From assembly GCF_008365295.1 (NCBI RefSeq), contig NZ_CP043505.1, positions 3,162,001 to 3,226,000 of the forward strand: DNA of 64,000 bases. Direction: 5' to 3'. A program made the translations under genes and the position numbers. Every line of letters begins with the position of its first letter. Within the stretch, counting starts at the first letter, position 1. The DNA is from Agromyces intestinalis. GTDB taxonomy: Bacteria > Actinomycetota > Actinomycetes > Actinomycetales > Microbacteriaceae. The notes below the pieces were generated by a model that was not told where the DNA came from, did no database searches, and worked only from the letters and a program-made list of their open reading frames with translations. Shown here piece by piece: positions 17,585-26,134 of this stretch.

Positions 17585-19123
17585 ATGACTGCCACAGATG
17601 TTCCGCCCGTGATCGAGATGATGTCGATCACCGTCGCTTTTCCGGGCGTGCTCGCCCTGGACGGGGTCGACCTGCGCCTGTATCCCGGCGAGGTCCACGC
17701 GATCATGGGCGAGAACGGCGCCGGCAAGTCCACGCTCATCAAGGCGCTGACCGGCGCGACTCCCGTGGAAAGCGGTGAGATACGCGTCGACGGCATCCCG
17801 CGGAGACTCGCGAACGCCTCCGAGAGCCGCGCAGTGGGCATCGAGCCCGTCTATCAGGAGGAGTACCTCGTTCGGAACCTGAGCGTGCTGGAGAACGTCA
17901 TGCTCGGGCATGAGGCTCGCGGGCGGCTCGGAATCGACTGGCGCCGCACTCGCGCACAGGCGCGCAGCATGCTCGCCGAACTCGGTCTCGAGGATCTCGA
18001 TCCGAAGCTGAAACTCGCCTATCTCACACCGGCGGTCCGCCAACTCGTCGCGATCGCGAGAGCGATGGTCGCGCACCCTCGGGTGCTGGTGCTCGACGAG
18101 CCGACCTCGAGTCTCGACGCCCGAGAGGCCGACCGGCTCTTCGCGGTCGTGCGGCGGCTGCGAGACCGGGGCGTCGCCATCGTGTTCGTCTCGCATTTCC
18201 TCGAACAGGTCTACGCCATCAGCGACCGGATGACCGTACTGCGCAACGGCAGAAGGGTCGGAGAGTACCTGACGCGCGAACTCGACCGTGCCGACCTCAT
18301 CTCGAAGATGATGGGCAAGGACATCGTCGGACTCCGGGCCATCACATCGCAGCGCAAGGCGCATTCGCACGACCCCGAGGGGCCGGTGGTCTATCGAGCG
18401 GTCTCGCTCGGACGTCGGGGAGATCTCGAGAAGACCGACATCGAGTTGCATCGAGGCGAGATCGTCGGCCTGGCAGGCCTACGTGGTTCCGGGCGAACCG
18501 AGCTCGCATCATTGATGAGCGGTGCGCAACGCCCCGACTCCGGGTCGCTCTTTCTCAACGAGCGGCCGACGAGCATCCCGACGCCCGGATCGGGCATCAG
18601 ACAGCGAATCGCGATGTCGAGCGAGAACCGGCGGGACGGCGGCATCATCGGCGAGCTCAGCATGCGCGAGAACCTGGTGCTCGCATTGCAGGCGCTGCGC
18701 GGGTGGGCGCGACCCCTGACGAAAGCCGAGCGCGACGATCTCGTGGAATGGTGCATCGACGCGTTCCGAATCCACACGCCTCGCCCCGACATCCCGGTCA
18801 AGTACCTGTCCGGTGGCGCGCAGCAGAAGGTGCTGCTCGCCAGATGGCTCGCCACGCGGCCGAAGGTGCTCATCCTCGACGAACCCACGCGCGGAATCGA
18901 TATCGCAGCCAAGGTCGACATCCAAGCACGGATCGCGCAACTCGCCGCGGACGGAGTCGCCGTGCTCTTCATCTCCTCGGAACTGGAGGAAGTGGTGCGG
19001 CTGAGCGATCGCATCATCGTCCTCAAGGACCGCGAGAAGATCGGTGAACTCAGCAACGGACCCGGAGTCACTGCGGACAGCATCGTCGAGATGATCGCAG
19101 CCGACCACGACGCATCCGAATAG
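17585..19123 (+). CDS. Sugar ABC transporter ATPase (tandem NBD, RbsA/MglA/YtfR type), first copy
   Basis: 512 residues with two nucleotide-binding domains. NBD1 has Walker A GENGAGKST and Walker B VLVLDEPTSSLD, but its signature is LTPAVRQ instead of LSxxxxQ. NBD2 has the family-typical GLRGSGRTE loop, a canonical LSGGAQQK signature and LILDEPTRGID. ATG 17585 was preferred over 17573 because GGA lies at a suitable distance. A possible -10 (TATTCT, 17550) lies upstream. It is a close paralogue of the ATPase at 20480-22057, but it has no permease or binding-protein gene directly with it. It could serve the same permeases, another transporter, or be a decaying duplicate; the open frame argues against decay. 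Confidence 0.88.
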   Translation: MTATDVPPVIEMMSITVAFPGVLALDGVDLRLYPGEVHAIMGENGAGKSTLIKALTGATPVESGEIRVDGIPRRLANASESRAVGIEPVYQEEYLVRNLSVLENVMLGHEARGRLGIDWRRTRAQARSMLAELGLEDLDPKLKLAYLTPAVRQLVAIARAMVAHPRVLVLDEPTSSLDAREADRLFAVVRRLRDRGVAIVFVSHFLEQVYAISDRMTVLRNGRRVGEYLTRELDRADLISKMMGKDIVGLRAITSQRKAHSHDPEGPVVYRAVSLGRRGDLEKTDIELHRGEIVGLAGLRGSGRTELASLMSGAQRPDSGSLFLNERPTSIPTPGSGIRQRIAMSSENRRDGGIIGELSMRENLVLALQALRGWARPLTKAERDDLVEWCIDAFRIHTPRPDIPVKYLSGGAQQKVLLARWLATRPKVLILDEPTRGIDIAAKVDIQARIAQLAADGVAVLFISSELEEVVRLSDRIIVLKDREKIGELSNGPGVTADSIVEMIAADHDASE

Positions 19124-19164
19124 TCGATCCTCCCGCCCCGCCACCGGGCGTAACGCCTCTGGTC

Positions 19165-19178
19165 TGTTCTCGGTAACA
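19165..19178. promoter_or_regulatory. LacI-type operator 3 (upstream of sugar-binding protein)
   Basis: TGTTCTCGGTAACA, the third member of the 14-bp palindrome family, in the 231-bp gap before the binding-protein gene. Confidence 0.72.
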
Positions 19179-19232
19179 ACCGGAGTGGTTCGTTACGCCC
19201 TTTCTTTCTGCAGTTGCTTGTGCGCAGAAGAA

Positions 19233-19246
19233 TGTTTCCGGTAACA
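19233..19246. promoter_or_regulatory. LacI-type operator 4 (upstream of sugar-binding protein)
   Basis: TGTTTCCGGTAACA. It lies 68 bp downstream of operator 3 and 109 bp before the ATG, so the binding-protein promoter is again bracketed by two sites. Confidence 0.74.
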
Positions 19247-19354
19247 TCCGAGAAGGCAGCTGAGCGAGATTCGGGTGCCGCAATCACAGATCCGGCTGAC
19301 CCAGCCGAGCCACGGGCCCCACCCATCCCGATGGCATCTCAAGGAGGAGATTCA

Positions 19355-20353
19355 ATGTCCGCAAAGAGGCGATTCACCAAGGTTCTGGGCCTCGCGGCCG
19401 CCGGCGCGTTCGCGTTGGGACTGGCCGCGTGCTCGCCGGCCGCCGACGGTCCCGACGAGCCCGGGGGTGACGACCTGACGACCATCGGCTTCGTCGCCGT
19501 CGGCCCCGAGGGCGCGTGGCGAGAGGCGAACGAGCAGAACATCCAGGACACGTTCACCAAGGACGCCGGCTTCGACCTGAAGTACGCACCCGCGACCAAC
19601 CTCGACCAGAAGTCGCAGATCGACGCATTCACGTCCTTCGTCGATGAGGGCGTCGACGTGATCCTGCTGTCCGCGACCGAGGCCACCGGTTGGGAGGACT
19701 CGCTCAAGCGCGCACAGGAGGCCGAGATCCCGGTCATCCTGCTCGACCGCGGCATCGAGCCCAACGACACCGACCTCTACGTCACTCGCATCGCCCCCGA
19801 CAACATCGAGGTGTCGAAGTCGGTCGCCAACTGGGCGCTCGAGGCGTTCCCCGACGGCGGCAACTACTTCGTGCTCGAGGGTCCGGCCGGCGTCTCGGTC
19901 GTGAACGAGCGCAATGAAGGCTGGGACGAAGTGATCGGCGGCGAATCGTCGTTCGTGAAGGTCGGCGCGCAGACCGCCAACTGGTCGACCGAAGAGGCCA
20001 AGAGCGTGTTCGAGACGGTGCTGAAGTCGAACAACAACGACATCCAGCTCGTGTTCGCACAGAACGACGAGATGGGTCTCGGCGCGGTGCAGGCCGTCGA
20101 GGAGGCCGGGCTCGTCCCGGGCGTCGATGTGAAGATCGCGACGATCGACGGCACGAAGTCGGCGCTCCAGGCGCTCGCAGACGGCAAGCTGAGCTTCGTC
20201 GCCGAGTACAACCCCCTGTTCGGTGAGACCGCTCTCGACGTCGTCAGCACCATCCTCGACGGCGGCTCGGTCGAGTCGTACATCATCGTCCCGAGCGAGA
20301 CCTTCGACTCGCCCGAGGCGGCTGCGACGGCCCTACCCGATCGCAAGTTCTAA
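19355..20353 (+). CDS. Sugar-binding lipoprotein, YtfQ-like (furanose ABC importer)
   Basis: A 332-residue lipoprotein. The start was chosen at ATG 19355 because AAGGAGG lies 7 nt upstream; a signal peptide with lipobox LAAC follows at about 21-24, so the mature protein is lipid-anchored on the outer face of the membrane. The body is a type-I periplasmic-binding fold (TIGFVAVGPEGAWREAN, VILLDRG, VFAQNDEMGLGAVQA), the signature of the YtfQ group, which binds galactofuranose- or arabinofuranose-type sugars. It is preceded by two LacI-type operators and followed by a strong hairpin that should give it more transcript than the downstream ATPase and permeases. Arabino(furano)se is the likely ligand given the neighbouring GH43 enzymes. 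Confidence 0.88.
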   Translation: MSAKRRFTKVLGLAAAGAFALGLAACSPAADGPDEPGGDDLTTIGFVAVGPEGAWREANEQNIQDTFTKDAGFDLKYAPATNLDQKSQIDAFTSFVDEGVDVILLSATEATGWEDSLKRAQEAEIPVILLDRGIEPNDTDLYVTRIAPDNIEVSKSVANWALEAFPDGGNYFVLEGPAGVSVVNERNEGWDEVIGGESSFVKVGAQTANWSTEEAKSVFETVLKSNNNDIQLVFAQNDEMGLGAVQAVEEAGLVPGVDVKIATIDGTKSALQALADGKLSFVAEYNPLFGETALDVVSTILDGGSVESYIIVPSETFDSPEAAATALPDRKF

Positions 20354-20382
20354 CCGCAACGCCGGGAGGCCGGCCGACCGCG

Positions 20383-20420
20383 GGTGCGGGGTTCCACTCG
20401 AACAGGTGGAACCCCGCACC
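20383..20420 (+). terminator. Hairpin terminator/attenuator between binding protein and ATPase
   Basis: A perfect 15-bp stem (GGTGCGGGGTTCCAC with its complement) around the loop TCGAACAG, inside the transport operon. It probably terminates most transcripts and protects the 3' end of the binding-protein mRNA. Confidence 0.82.
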
Positions 20421-20479
20421 TGACCGATCTGCACCCGCGCGCACGAACCGTGGCCGCGGAACAAGAACTGGAGCTTGCG

Positions 20480-22057
20480 ATGACAGGATCGCATCCGATC
20501 GTCGAGATGCAGCGCATCTCGATTTCCTTCCCCGGGGTGAAGGCCCTCGACAGCGTGGATTTCCGCCTCTTCCAAGGTGAAGTCCACACCCTCATGGGGG
20601 AGAACGGCGCAGGGAAATCCACCCTCATCAAGGCGCTCACGGGCGTCTACAAGATCGACGAAGGCGAGATCCTCGTCGCCGGCGGTGCTCGCCGATTCAC
20701 TGGAACGTCCGACGCGCAGAACGCCGGCATCTCGACCGTGTACCAAGAGGTGAACCTCTGCTCGAACCTCACCATCGGCGAGAACGTCATGCTCGGGCAC
20801 GAGGTTCGCGGGCTGTTCGGCATCAAGTGGCGTGCGACGCACCGCCAGGCATCCCTCGTGCTCGAAAAGCTCGGTCTGGGCTACCTCGATCCGCGGCAGC
20901 CGCTCGGCTCGCTGTCGCTCGCCCTGCAGCAGCTGGTCGCGATCGGCCGGTCGATGGTCACCAACCCGAAGGTACTCATTCTCGACGAGCCGACGTCGAG
21001 CCTCGATGCGAACGAGGTCGAGCAGCTCTTCAAGATCATCCGACGCTTGCGCGACCAAGGTGTCGCCATCCTGTTCGTCTCGCACTTCCTCGATCAGGTG
21101 TACGCGATCAGCGACCGGCTGACCGTGCTGCGCAATGGCGGGTTCGTCGGCGAATACCTGCCGCGCGAGCTCGACCGTGCCCAGCTGATCGCGAAGATGA
21201 TCGGCAAAGACATCGCAGCGCTTCGCGCCCTCGACTCGCAGAGCGCTCGACGCGAGCACCTGCACGACGAGGCGCCGATCTACCGTGCGCGGGGCATCGG
21301 CCGCAAGGGTGCGATCGACGAGACCGACCTCGAGTTGCACCGTGGCGAGATCGTGGGATTCGCCGGGCTGCTCGGCTCGGGTCGCACCGAGCTCGCGCGA
21401 CTCGTCTACGGCGCGGATCGCCCCGATGGCGGCGACGTCGAGATCCGCGGCCGCAAGACCGATATCCACACCCCGGCCGCCGGGATGTCGTCGCGGATCG
21501 CCTTCTCGAGTGAGAACCGCCGCGACGAGGGGATCATCCGCGATCTGAGCGTTCGCGAGAATCTCATCCTCGGGGTACAGGCCAAGCGCGGCTGGGCGCG
21601 ACCGCTCTCGCGCCGCGAGAAGGATGCGATCGTCTCGAAGTACCTCGCCGAGATGAACGTGCGCCCTGCCGACCCCAGCCGAGCCATCAGAAATCTCTCG
21701 GGTGGGAATCAGCAGAAGGTGCTGCTCGGTCGCTGGCTCGCCACCAAGCCCGAGATCCTCATCCTCGACGAGCCGACGCGAGGGATCGACGTCGGCGCGA
21801 AAGCCGAGATCCAAGAGCGGGTCATCGGGCTTGCCGATGAGGGCGTCTCCGTCGTCTTCATCTCCTCCGAGTTGGAGGAGGTCGTCCGATTGAGCGATCG
21901 TATCGTCGTCCTCAAGGACCATCGTAAGATCGCCGAGATCGTCAATGGTCCCGACATCACCGCAGAGTCAATCGTCACGGCCATCGCAGAGGAGAACGAC
22001 GGCGCCGCCGTCGCTGCCCTCGTGAAGGACGCCAACGCCAAGGAGGCCGCTCGATGA
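20480..22057 (+). CDS. Sugar ABC transporter ATPase (tandem NBD, YtfR type), second copy
   Basis: 525 residues. ATG 20480 (MTGSHPIVEM) has GGAG about 8 nt upstream; the frame is open further upstream, but there it overlaps the terminator hairpin. NBD1 has GENGAGKST, signature LSLALQQ and LILDEPTSSLD. NBD2 has GLLGSGRTE, LSGGNQQK and LILDEPTRGID. Both signatures are intact, unlike NBD1 of the paralogue at 17585. Its stop overlaps the next start (ATGA), so it is coupled to the permeases and is the main energiser of this importer. A C-terminal tail of about 20 residues (DGAAVAALVKDAN) is unique to this copy. Confidence 0.92.
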   Translation: MTGSHPIVEMQRISISFPGVKALDSVDFRLFQGEVHTLMGENGAGKSTLIKALTGVYKIDEGEILVAGGARRFTGTSDAQNAGISTVYQEVNLCSNLTIGENVMLGHEVRGLFGIKWRATHRQASLVLEKLGLGYLDPRQPLGSLSLALQQLVAIGRSMVTNPKVLILDEPTSSLDANEVEQLFKIIRRLRDQGVAILFVSHFLDQVYAISDRLTVLRNGGFVGEYLPRELDRAQLIAKMIGKDIAALRALDSQSARREHLHDEAPIYRARGIGRKGAIDETDLELHRGEIVGFAGLLGSGRTELARLVYGADRPDGGDVEIRGRKTDIHTPAAGMSSRIAFSSENRRDEGIIRDLSVRENLILGVQAKRGWARPLSRREKDAIVSKYLAEMNVRPADPSRAIRNLSGGNQQKVLLGRWLATKPEILILDEPTRGIDVGAKAEIQERVIGLADEGVSVVFISSELEEVVRLSDRIVVLKDHRKIAEIVNGPDITAESIVTAIAEENDGAAVAALVKDANAKEAAR

Positions 22058-23121
22058 GCGACACCCCGACCCGATCGTCCCGCTTCTTCACCGAGCTGGT
22101 GCGAACGCCGTATTTCTGGGGGGGCGTGGCGATCCTCTTGCTGCTCCTCGTGAACGTCCTGAAAGATCCCGGCTACCTGGCCGTCACCGTCAACCCGACG
22201 AGCGGCAACCTCGTCGGCAACCTGATCGACATCCTCCGCGCGTCGGCGCCGATCCTCATGATCGCGGTCGGCATGTGCCTGGTCGTGGCAACAGGCGGGA
22301 TCGATCTCTCCGTCGGATCGGTGATGGTCGTCGCCGGCGCCGTCTCGATGGAGTTCCTCGCAGCCGCGGACGCGCCCGACTCGGTGGGTGCCGCCTTCGC
22401 GGCCTTCGGGCTCGCCATCGCGGTGAGCGCCGTGCTGGGCGTCGTCAACGGCGTCCTCGTCTCGGTCGTCGGCCTGCAGCCGTTCATCAGCACGCTCGTC
22501 ATCATGCTCGCGGGTCGTGGACTCGCGAAGGTCATCACGGGCGGCCAGAACACCGCGGCCCACAACGACGCGTTCCGGTGGATCGCGAACGGCTACGTGC
22601 TCGGCCTGCCCGTCGTCTTCCTGCTCGCGATCCTCGTCGTGATCGCCGTCGGCCTGCTCGTACGGCGCAGCGCGCTCGGGCTCATGCTCGAGGCGGTGGG
22701 AATGGACCCGAAGGCCGCTCGGCTGGCGGGGGTCAACCGTCGCGGCCTCTTGATGACGGTGTATATCGTCAGCGCCGTTCTCGCAGGCATCGCCGGCGTG
22801 TTCGCGACGGCGAGCGTCATGACCGTCGACGTTTCGCGCACCGGATACCAACTCGAACTCGACGCGATTCTCGCTGTCGTCATCGGCGGCACTTCGCTGG
22901 CCGGCGGCAAGTTCAGCATCACGGGTGCCGTCGTCGGCGCCCTGCTGATCGCGACCCTCGACAAGACCATCGTGTTCCTCGGAATCTCCTCGTCGGCGAC
23001 GCCTGCGTTCAAAGCCGTCGTCATCGTCATCCTGTGCCTCCTGCAGTCCGAGCGGGTTCAGCAGATGTTCCGCCAGCGCCGCCTTCCGCGGACTCCGAAG
23101 AAGGAGGTCGTCCCCGCATGA
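22054..23121 (+). CDS. Sugar ABC transporter permease 1 (YtfT-like)
   Basis: A 355-residue integral membrane protein with about nine to ten hydrophobic segments. It carries the branched-chain/ribose permease block VATGGIDLSVGSVM and the C-terminal VIGGTSLAGGKFSITGAVVGAL loop that contacts the ATPase. The ATG overlaps the ATPase stop. In the E. coli galactofuranose system two different permeases (YtfT and YjfF) form the channel; this gene and the next one reproduce that pair. Confidence 0.92.
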   Translation: MSDTPTRSSRFFTELVRTPYFWGGVAILLLLLVNVLKDPGYLAVTVNPTSGNLVGNLIDILRASAPILMIAVGMCLVVATGGIDLSVGSVMVVAGAVSMEFLAAADAPDSVGAAFAAFGLAIAVSAVLGVVNGVLVSVVGLQPFISTLVIMLAGRGLAKVITGGQNTAAHNDAFRWIANGYVLGLPVVFLLAILVVIAVGLLVRRSALGLMLEAVGMDPKAARLAGVNRRGLLMTVYIVSAVLAGIAGVFATASVMTVDVSRTGYQLELDAILAVVIGGTSLAGGKFSITGAVVGALLIATLDKTIVFLGISSSATPAFKAVVIVILCLLQSERVQQMFRQRRLPRTPKKEVVPA

Positions 23122-24155
23122 CCATTACCACCCTCCCTCCGCACGCCAGTGAACAGCCGACCGAATCCGGCTTCCGCCACTGGATGAGACTGCACTTGGA
23201 TCTGCTGCCCACGGCGGCTGCGGTCGTGATCTTCATCGGGATGATCATCTACGGCGAGATCGCCTATGGGCGCATCGTGCAGGCCAGCACCGTGTCCAAC
23301 CTGCTGATCAACAACGCGCACCTCATCATCCTCGCGGTCGGTCTCACCTTCGTGATCTTGACGGGCGGCATCGACCTCTCCGTGGGCGCCATCATCGCGT
23401 TCAGCAGCGTCGCCGGCGTCATGCTGATCAACGCCGGATGGAACCCGTGGCTCGCCGTGCTGATCATGATCGTGAGCGGCTCGGCCTTCGGAGCCGTCTC
23501 GGGAATTCTGATCCAGTACTACAACGTGCAGCCGTTCATTGCGACGCTCGCGATGATGTTCCTCGGTCGGGGCCTGGCCTCGATGCTGAGCACGGTACCC
23601 CAGCGAATCGGCGATGACTCGCCGGTCAGGATCCTCGCCGCGCAGATGAAGCTCATCGACGGACCGAAGGTCAACGACCTCGTCGTGACACCAGGTGTCA
23701 TCATCGCCTTCGGGATCGTGATCATCGCCTTCTTCGTGCTCCACCGAACCCGCATGGGCCGCACGGTCTACGCGATCGGCGGATCCGAGCAGTCGGCCGG
23801 GCTCATGGGGCTTCCTGTGCCGAAGACGAAGGTGTGGGTCTACGTCATCAGCGGCACGCTCGCCGGCATCGCCGCGGTCGTCTACACCGCCCGGCTGGGC
23901 AGCGCTCAGAACATCACCGGCATCGGGTGGGAGCTCGACGCGATCGCCGCGACGGTGATCGGTGGCACGCTCCTCACCGGTGGAGTCGGCTTCGTGCTCG
24001 GCTCGGTGATCGGTGCGCTCGTGCTCGGTCTCATGAATGTGCTGATCACCCGCGATGGCGGCATTCCGCCCGAGGCCACCACCATCATCACCGGCGGAAT
24101 CCTGCTGGTGTTCGTGCTCCTCCAGCGTGCCGTGCTCGCGCGCAGACGAGAGTGA
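23118..24155 (+). CDS. Sugar ABC transporter permease 2 (YjfF-like)
   Basis: A 345-residue membrane protein. The ATG at 23118 overlaps the stop of permease 1 and is preceded by AAGGAGG. Conserved blocks are ILTGGIDLSVGAII, FIATLAMMFLGRGLA and VIGGTLLTGGVGFVLGSVIGAL. With permease 1 it should form a heterodimeric channel. The operon ends with a strong hairpin 16 bp after its stop codon. Confidence 0.92.
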   Translation: MTITTLPPHASEQPTESGFRHWMRLHLDLLPTAAAVVIFIGMIIYGEIAYGRIVQASTVSNLLINNAHLIILAVGLTFVILTGGIDLSVGAIIAFSSVAGVMLINAGWNPWLAVLIMIVSGSAFGAVSGILIQYYNVQPFIATLAMMFLGRGLASMLSTVPQRIGDDSPVRILAAQMKLIDGPKVNDLVVTPGVIIAFGIVIIAFFVLHRTRMGRTVYAIGGSEQSAGLMGLPVPKTKVWVYVISGTLAGIAAVVYTARLGSAQNITGIGWELDAIAATVIGGTLLTGGVGFVLGSVIGALVLGLMNVLITRDGGIPPEATTIITGGILLVFVLLQRAVLARRRE

Positions 24156-24170
24156 CCACGCTGCGACCGT

Positions 24171-24217
24171 GACCGCGCGGGCCGTCGAACCGAGGAGCAT
24201 CGACGGCCCGCGCGGTC
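24171..24217 (+). terminator. Hairpin terminator after the sugar permeases
   Basis: A perfect 18-bp stem (24171-24188 with 24200-24217) and an 11-nt loop, immediately after the second permease gene. It separates the transporter from the solute-binding/vWA gene, which therefore needs read-through or its own promoter. Confidence 0.87.
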
Positions 24218-24367
24218 AGAACCGAAGGTGGCGGCGATACAGACCGGTACGCAACGAAGCGGAAGGGGTGCGATCGATGAACACGATGCGTTGTCGTGCA
24301 CTGGAGCGCGGGATCGTCCGGTCCCGGTCGAGCGCCCGCTCGGTGGCCGCCAGGAAGGAGCACTCCG

Positions 24368-26038
24368 TTGGGTCGTCATAGCACCCCCGCTCCGACCAAG
24401 ACCGACGGCTGGTCGCGGCCCCGTCTTCTGCCGATCATGGCGATCGCCCTCACCGCGGTCATCGTCATCACCGGCGGGCTCATCTGGATCGGCGGCAGCC
24501 TGTCGCCGCTGCTCGCGTCAGCAGAAGCGGGCTGCCCCTCGGTCGACGAGTTCACCGTCGTCGCCGACCCATCCGTCGTACCCGTCGTCGAGCAGATCGC
24601 GGCCGACTTCGACGCCGAATACGACGGCTGCATCCGTACCGTGATCCGTTCGCAGACGGCGGCCGACACCGTCGCGCTCGTGGCCGCCGGCGGACTCGAC
24701 GCCGATGTGTGGCTGCCCGACTCGAGCGTCTGGATCGAACGGGCCGTCGGTCTCTCCCGATCGCTCGGGCGCCCGGCCCCGTCGATCGAATCCCGCGGAT
24801 CGATCGCGACCTCGCCCGTCGTGTTCGCCGCGCCGGCGTCGAGTGCGCAGGCCATCGCCGCAGAACCCGTGACGTGGGAGCGCATACTCGACGGCGGTCT
24901 GACAGCGATACTCCCCGATCCGACCGTCTCGGCGCCGAGCCTGGCCGGACTCCTGGCGCTGAAGGCGCGCTCGTCGGATGCGGATGCTCGGCAGTTCTCG
25001 GCCGCGATGGTCGGACTGACCAAGTCGATCCCGGCCTCGACCGAAGCGGCGTTCAGTTCGGTGCCGTCATTGTCGGAGCCGACCGTCGTCATCACCAGCG
25101 AGGTGCTCGTCGCTCAGCACAACCTCGACGACGATTCGGAATTGCTCACCGTGGCGTACCCACCCGAGGGCACGGTCGCCGTCGATTACCCGTTCATCGC
25201 CGTCGCCGCCGGTACACGGGGGCACAAGGAACTCATCAAGACGTTCCACGACTCGCTGCGCACCTCGTCGCGGATCTTCCGTGCCGCGGGCTTCCGTGCT
25301 CCGAACGGCAGTGGCTACATCGAGATCGAGGGGTTGTCTTCGGCCGCGCCGATGCCGGCCCGAGGCTGGGACGGCGGGGGCCAGGTCGAACTCCTGAAGG
25401 CGTGGGCCGTGTTCTCGCTGCGGTCCCGCATGCTGGCGGTGATCGACGTCTCGGGCTCGATGGAGGAGCCCGCCGACAACGGCCTGCGTCGTATCGATAT
25501 CTTCCAGCAGGCGGCGGGCGGTGCGCTGGCGAAGTTCTCGGGCGAAGTGCAGCTGGGCGTCTGGGTCTTCTCGACGGCGCGCAACGGCGAGCTCGACTAC
25601 GAGGATCTGGCCCCGATCGAACCACTGGGCAACGCCGCACACCTCGCCGACGTTCAGCGCATCGTCGACTCGCTCCCGCAGCGACTCGGCGGCGCGACCG
25701 GCTTGTATGACACGACCCTCGCCGCAGTGCAGCGCGTTCGCGACTCCTACGACGCCGAGAAGATCAACACCGTCCTGCTCTTCACCGACGGCAGGAACGA
25801 GGACGAGAACGGCATCGACTTGCCCACGCTCGTGGCTGAGCTCGAGCGGCTCGACGATCGCGAGCGGCCCGTCCCCGTCATCGTGGTCGGCATCGGCCCT
25901 GACACCGACATGGCCGCGCTGCAACAGATCGCGAACGCGACCGGCGGCGCCGCGTACACGGCGACGAAGCCCGAGGACCTGAGCACGGTGCTCATCGACG
26001 CGCTCTCGCAACGCGACTGCCGTCCTGACTGCACCTGA
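24368..26038 (+). CDS. Membrane-anchored solute-binding/vWA-domain protein, copy 1
   Basis: 556 residues. The start is TTG 24368, supported by AGGAAGGAG upstream and by alignment with the GTG-started paralogue at 42339. Residues about 20-44 are an N-terminal membrane anchor; the rest should face outwards. Residues about 55-345 resemble a type-II extracellular solute-binding domain (EFTVVADPSVVPVVEQIAAD, DADVWLPDSSVWI). Residues about 355-540 are a vWA domain with a MIDAS DVSGS (Asp360), the conserved Thr region and FTDGRNED. It ends in a Cys-containing tail (CRPDC). vWA domains bind partners through a metal ion, so this may present or sense a ligand rather than transport it. It lies behind the sugar importer but after a terminator. 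The function is unknown. Confidence 0.85.
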   Translation: MGRHSTPAPTKTDGWSRPRLLPIMAIALTAVIVITGGLIWIGGSLSPLLASAEAGCPSVDEFTVVADPSVVPVVEQIAADFDAEYDGCIRTVIRSQTAADTVALVAAGGLDADVWLPDSSVWIERAVGLSRSLGRPAPSIESRGSIATSPVVFAAPASSAQAIAAEPVTWERILDGGLTAILPDPTVSAPSLAGLLALKARSSDADARQFSAAMVGLTKSIPASTEAAFSSVPSLSEPTVVITSEVLVAQHNLDDDSELLTVAYPPEGTVAVDYPFIAVAAGTRGHKELIKTFHDSLRTSSRIFRAAGFRAPNGSGYIEIEGLSSAAPMPARGWDGGGQVELLKAWAVFSLRSRMLAVIDVSGSMEEPADNGLRRIDIFQQAAGGALAKFSGEVQLGVWVFSTARNGELDYEDLAPIEPLGNAAHLADVQRIVDSLPQRLGGATGLYDTTLAAVQRVRDSYDAEKINTVLLFTDGRNEDENGIDLPTLVAELERLDDRERPVPVIVVGIGPDTDMAALQQIANATGGAAYTATKPEDLSTVLIDALSQRDCRPDCT

Positions 26039-26122
26039 GCGAGCCGAGCGCGAGGCCGCCGCACGGGGCATGCCGACACGCCGCGAGACGCGTGCGGGTG
26101 CGCGGGTGGCGACGCACCGGCC

Positions 26123-26128
26123 TAGGGT
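26123..26128 (+). promoter_or_regulatory. -10 box of leaderless ABC-F promoter
   Basis: TAGGGT ends 6 nt before the GTG start of the ABC-F gene, and there is no Shine-Dalgarno. This is the spacing of a leaderless mRNA. Confidence 0.45.
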
Positions 26129-26134
26129 TGAGCG

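Noticed and set aside
17585..19123. First sugar ATPase as a pseudogene
   Set aside because: The frame is full length, both Walker motifs and the second signature are intact; only the NBD1 signature is unusual.
24254..24367. Small open frame beginning at ATG 24278 ahead of the solute-binding/vWA gene
   Set aside because: The translation is Arg/Ser-rich with no counterpart ahead of the paralogue, and the strong AGGAAGGAG supports the TTG at 24368 instead.
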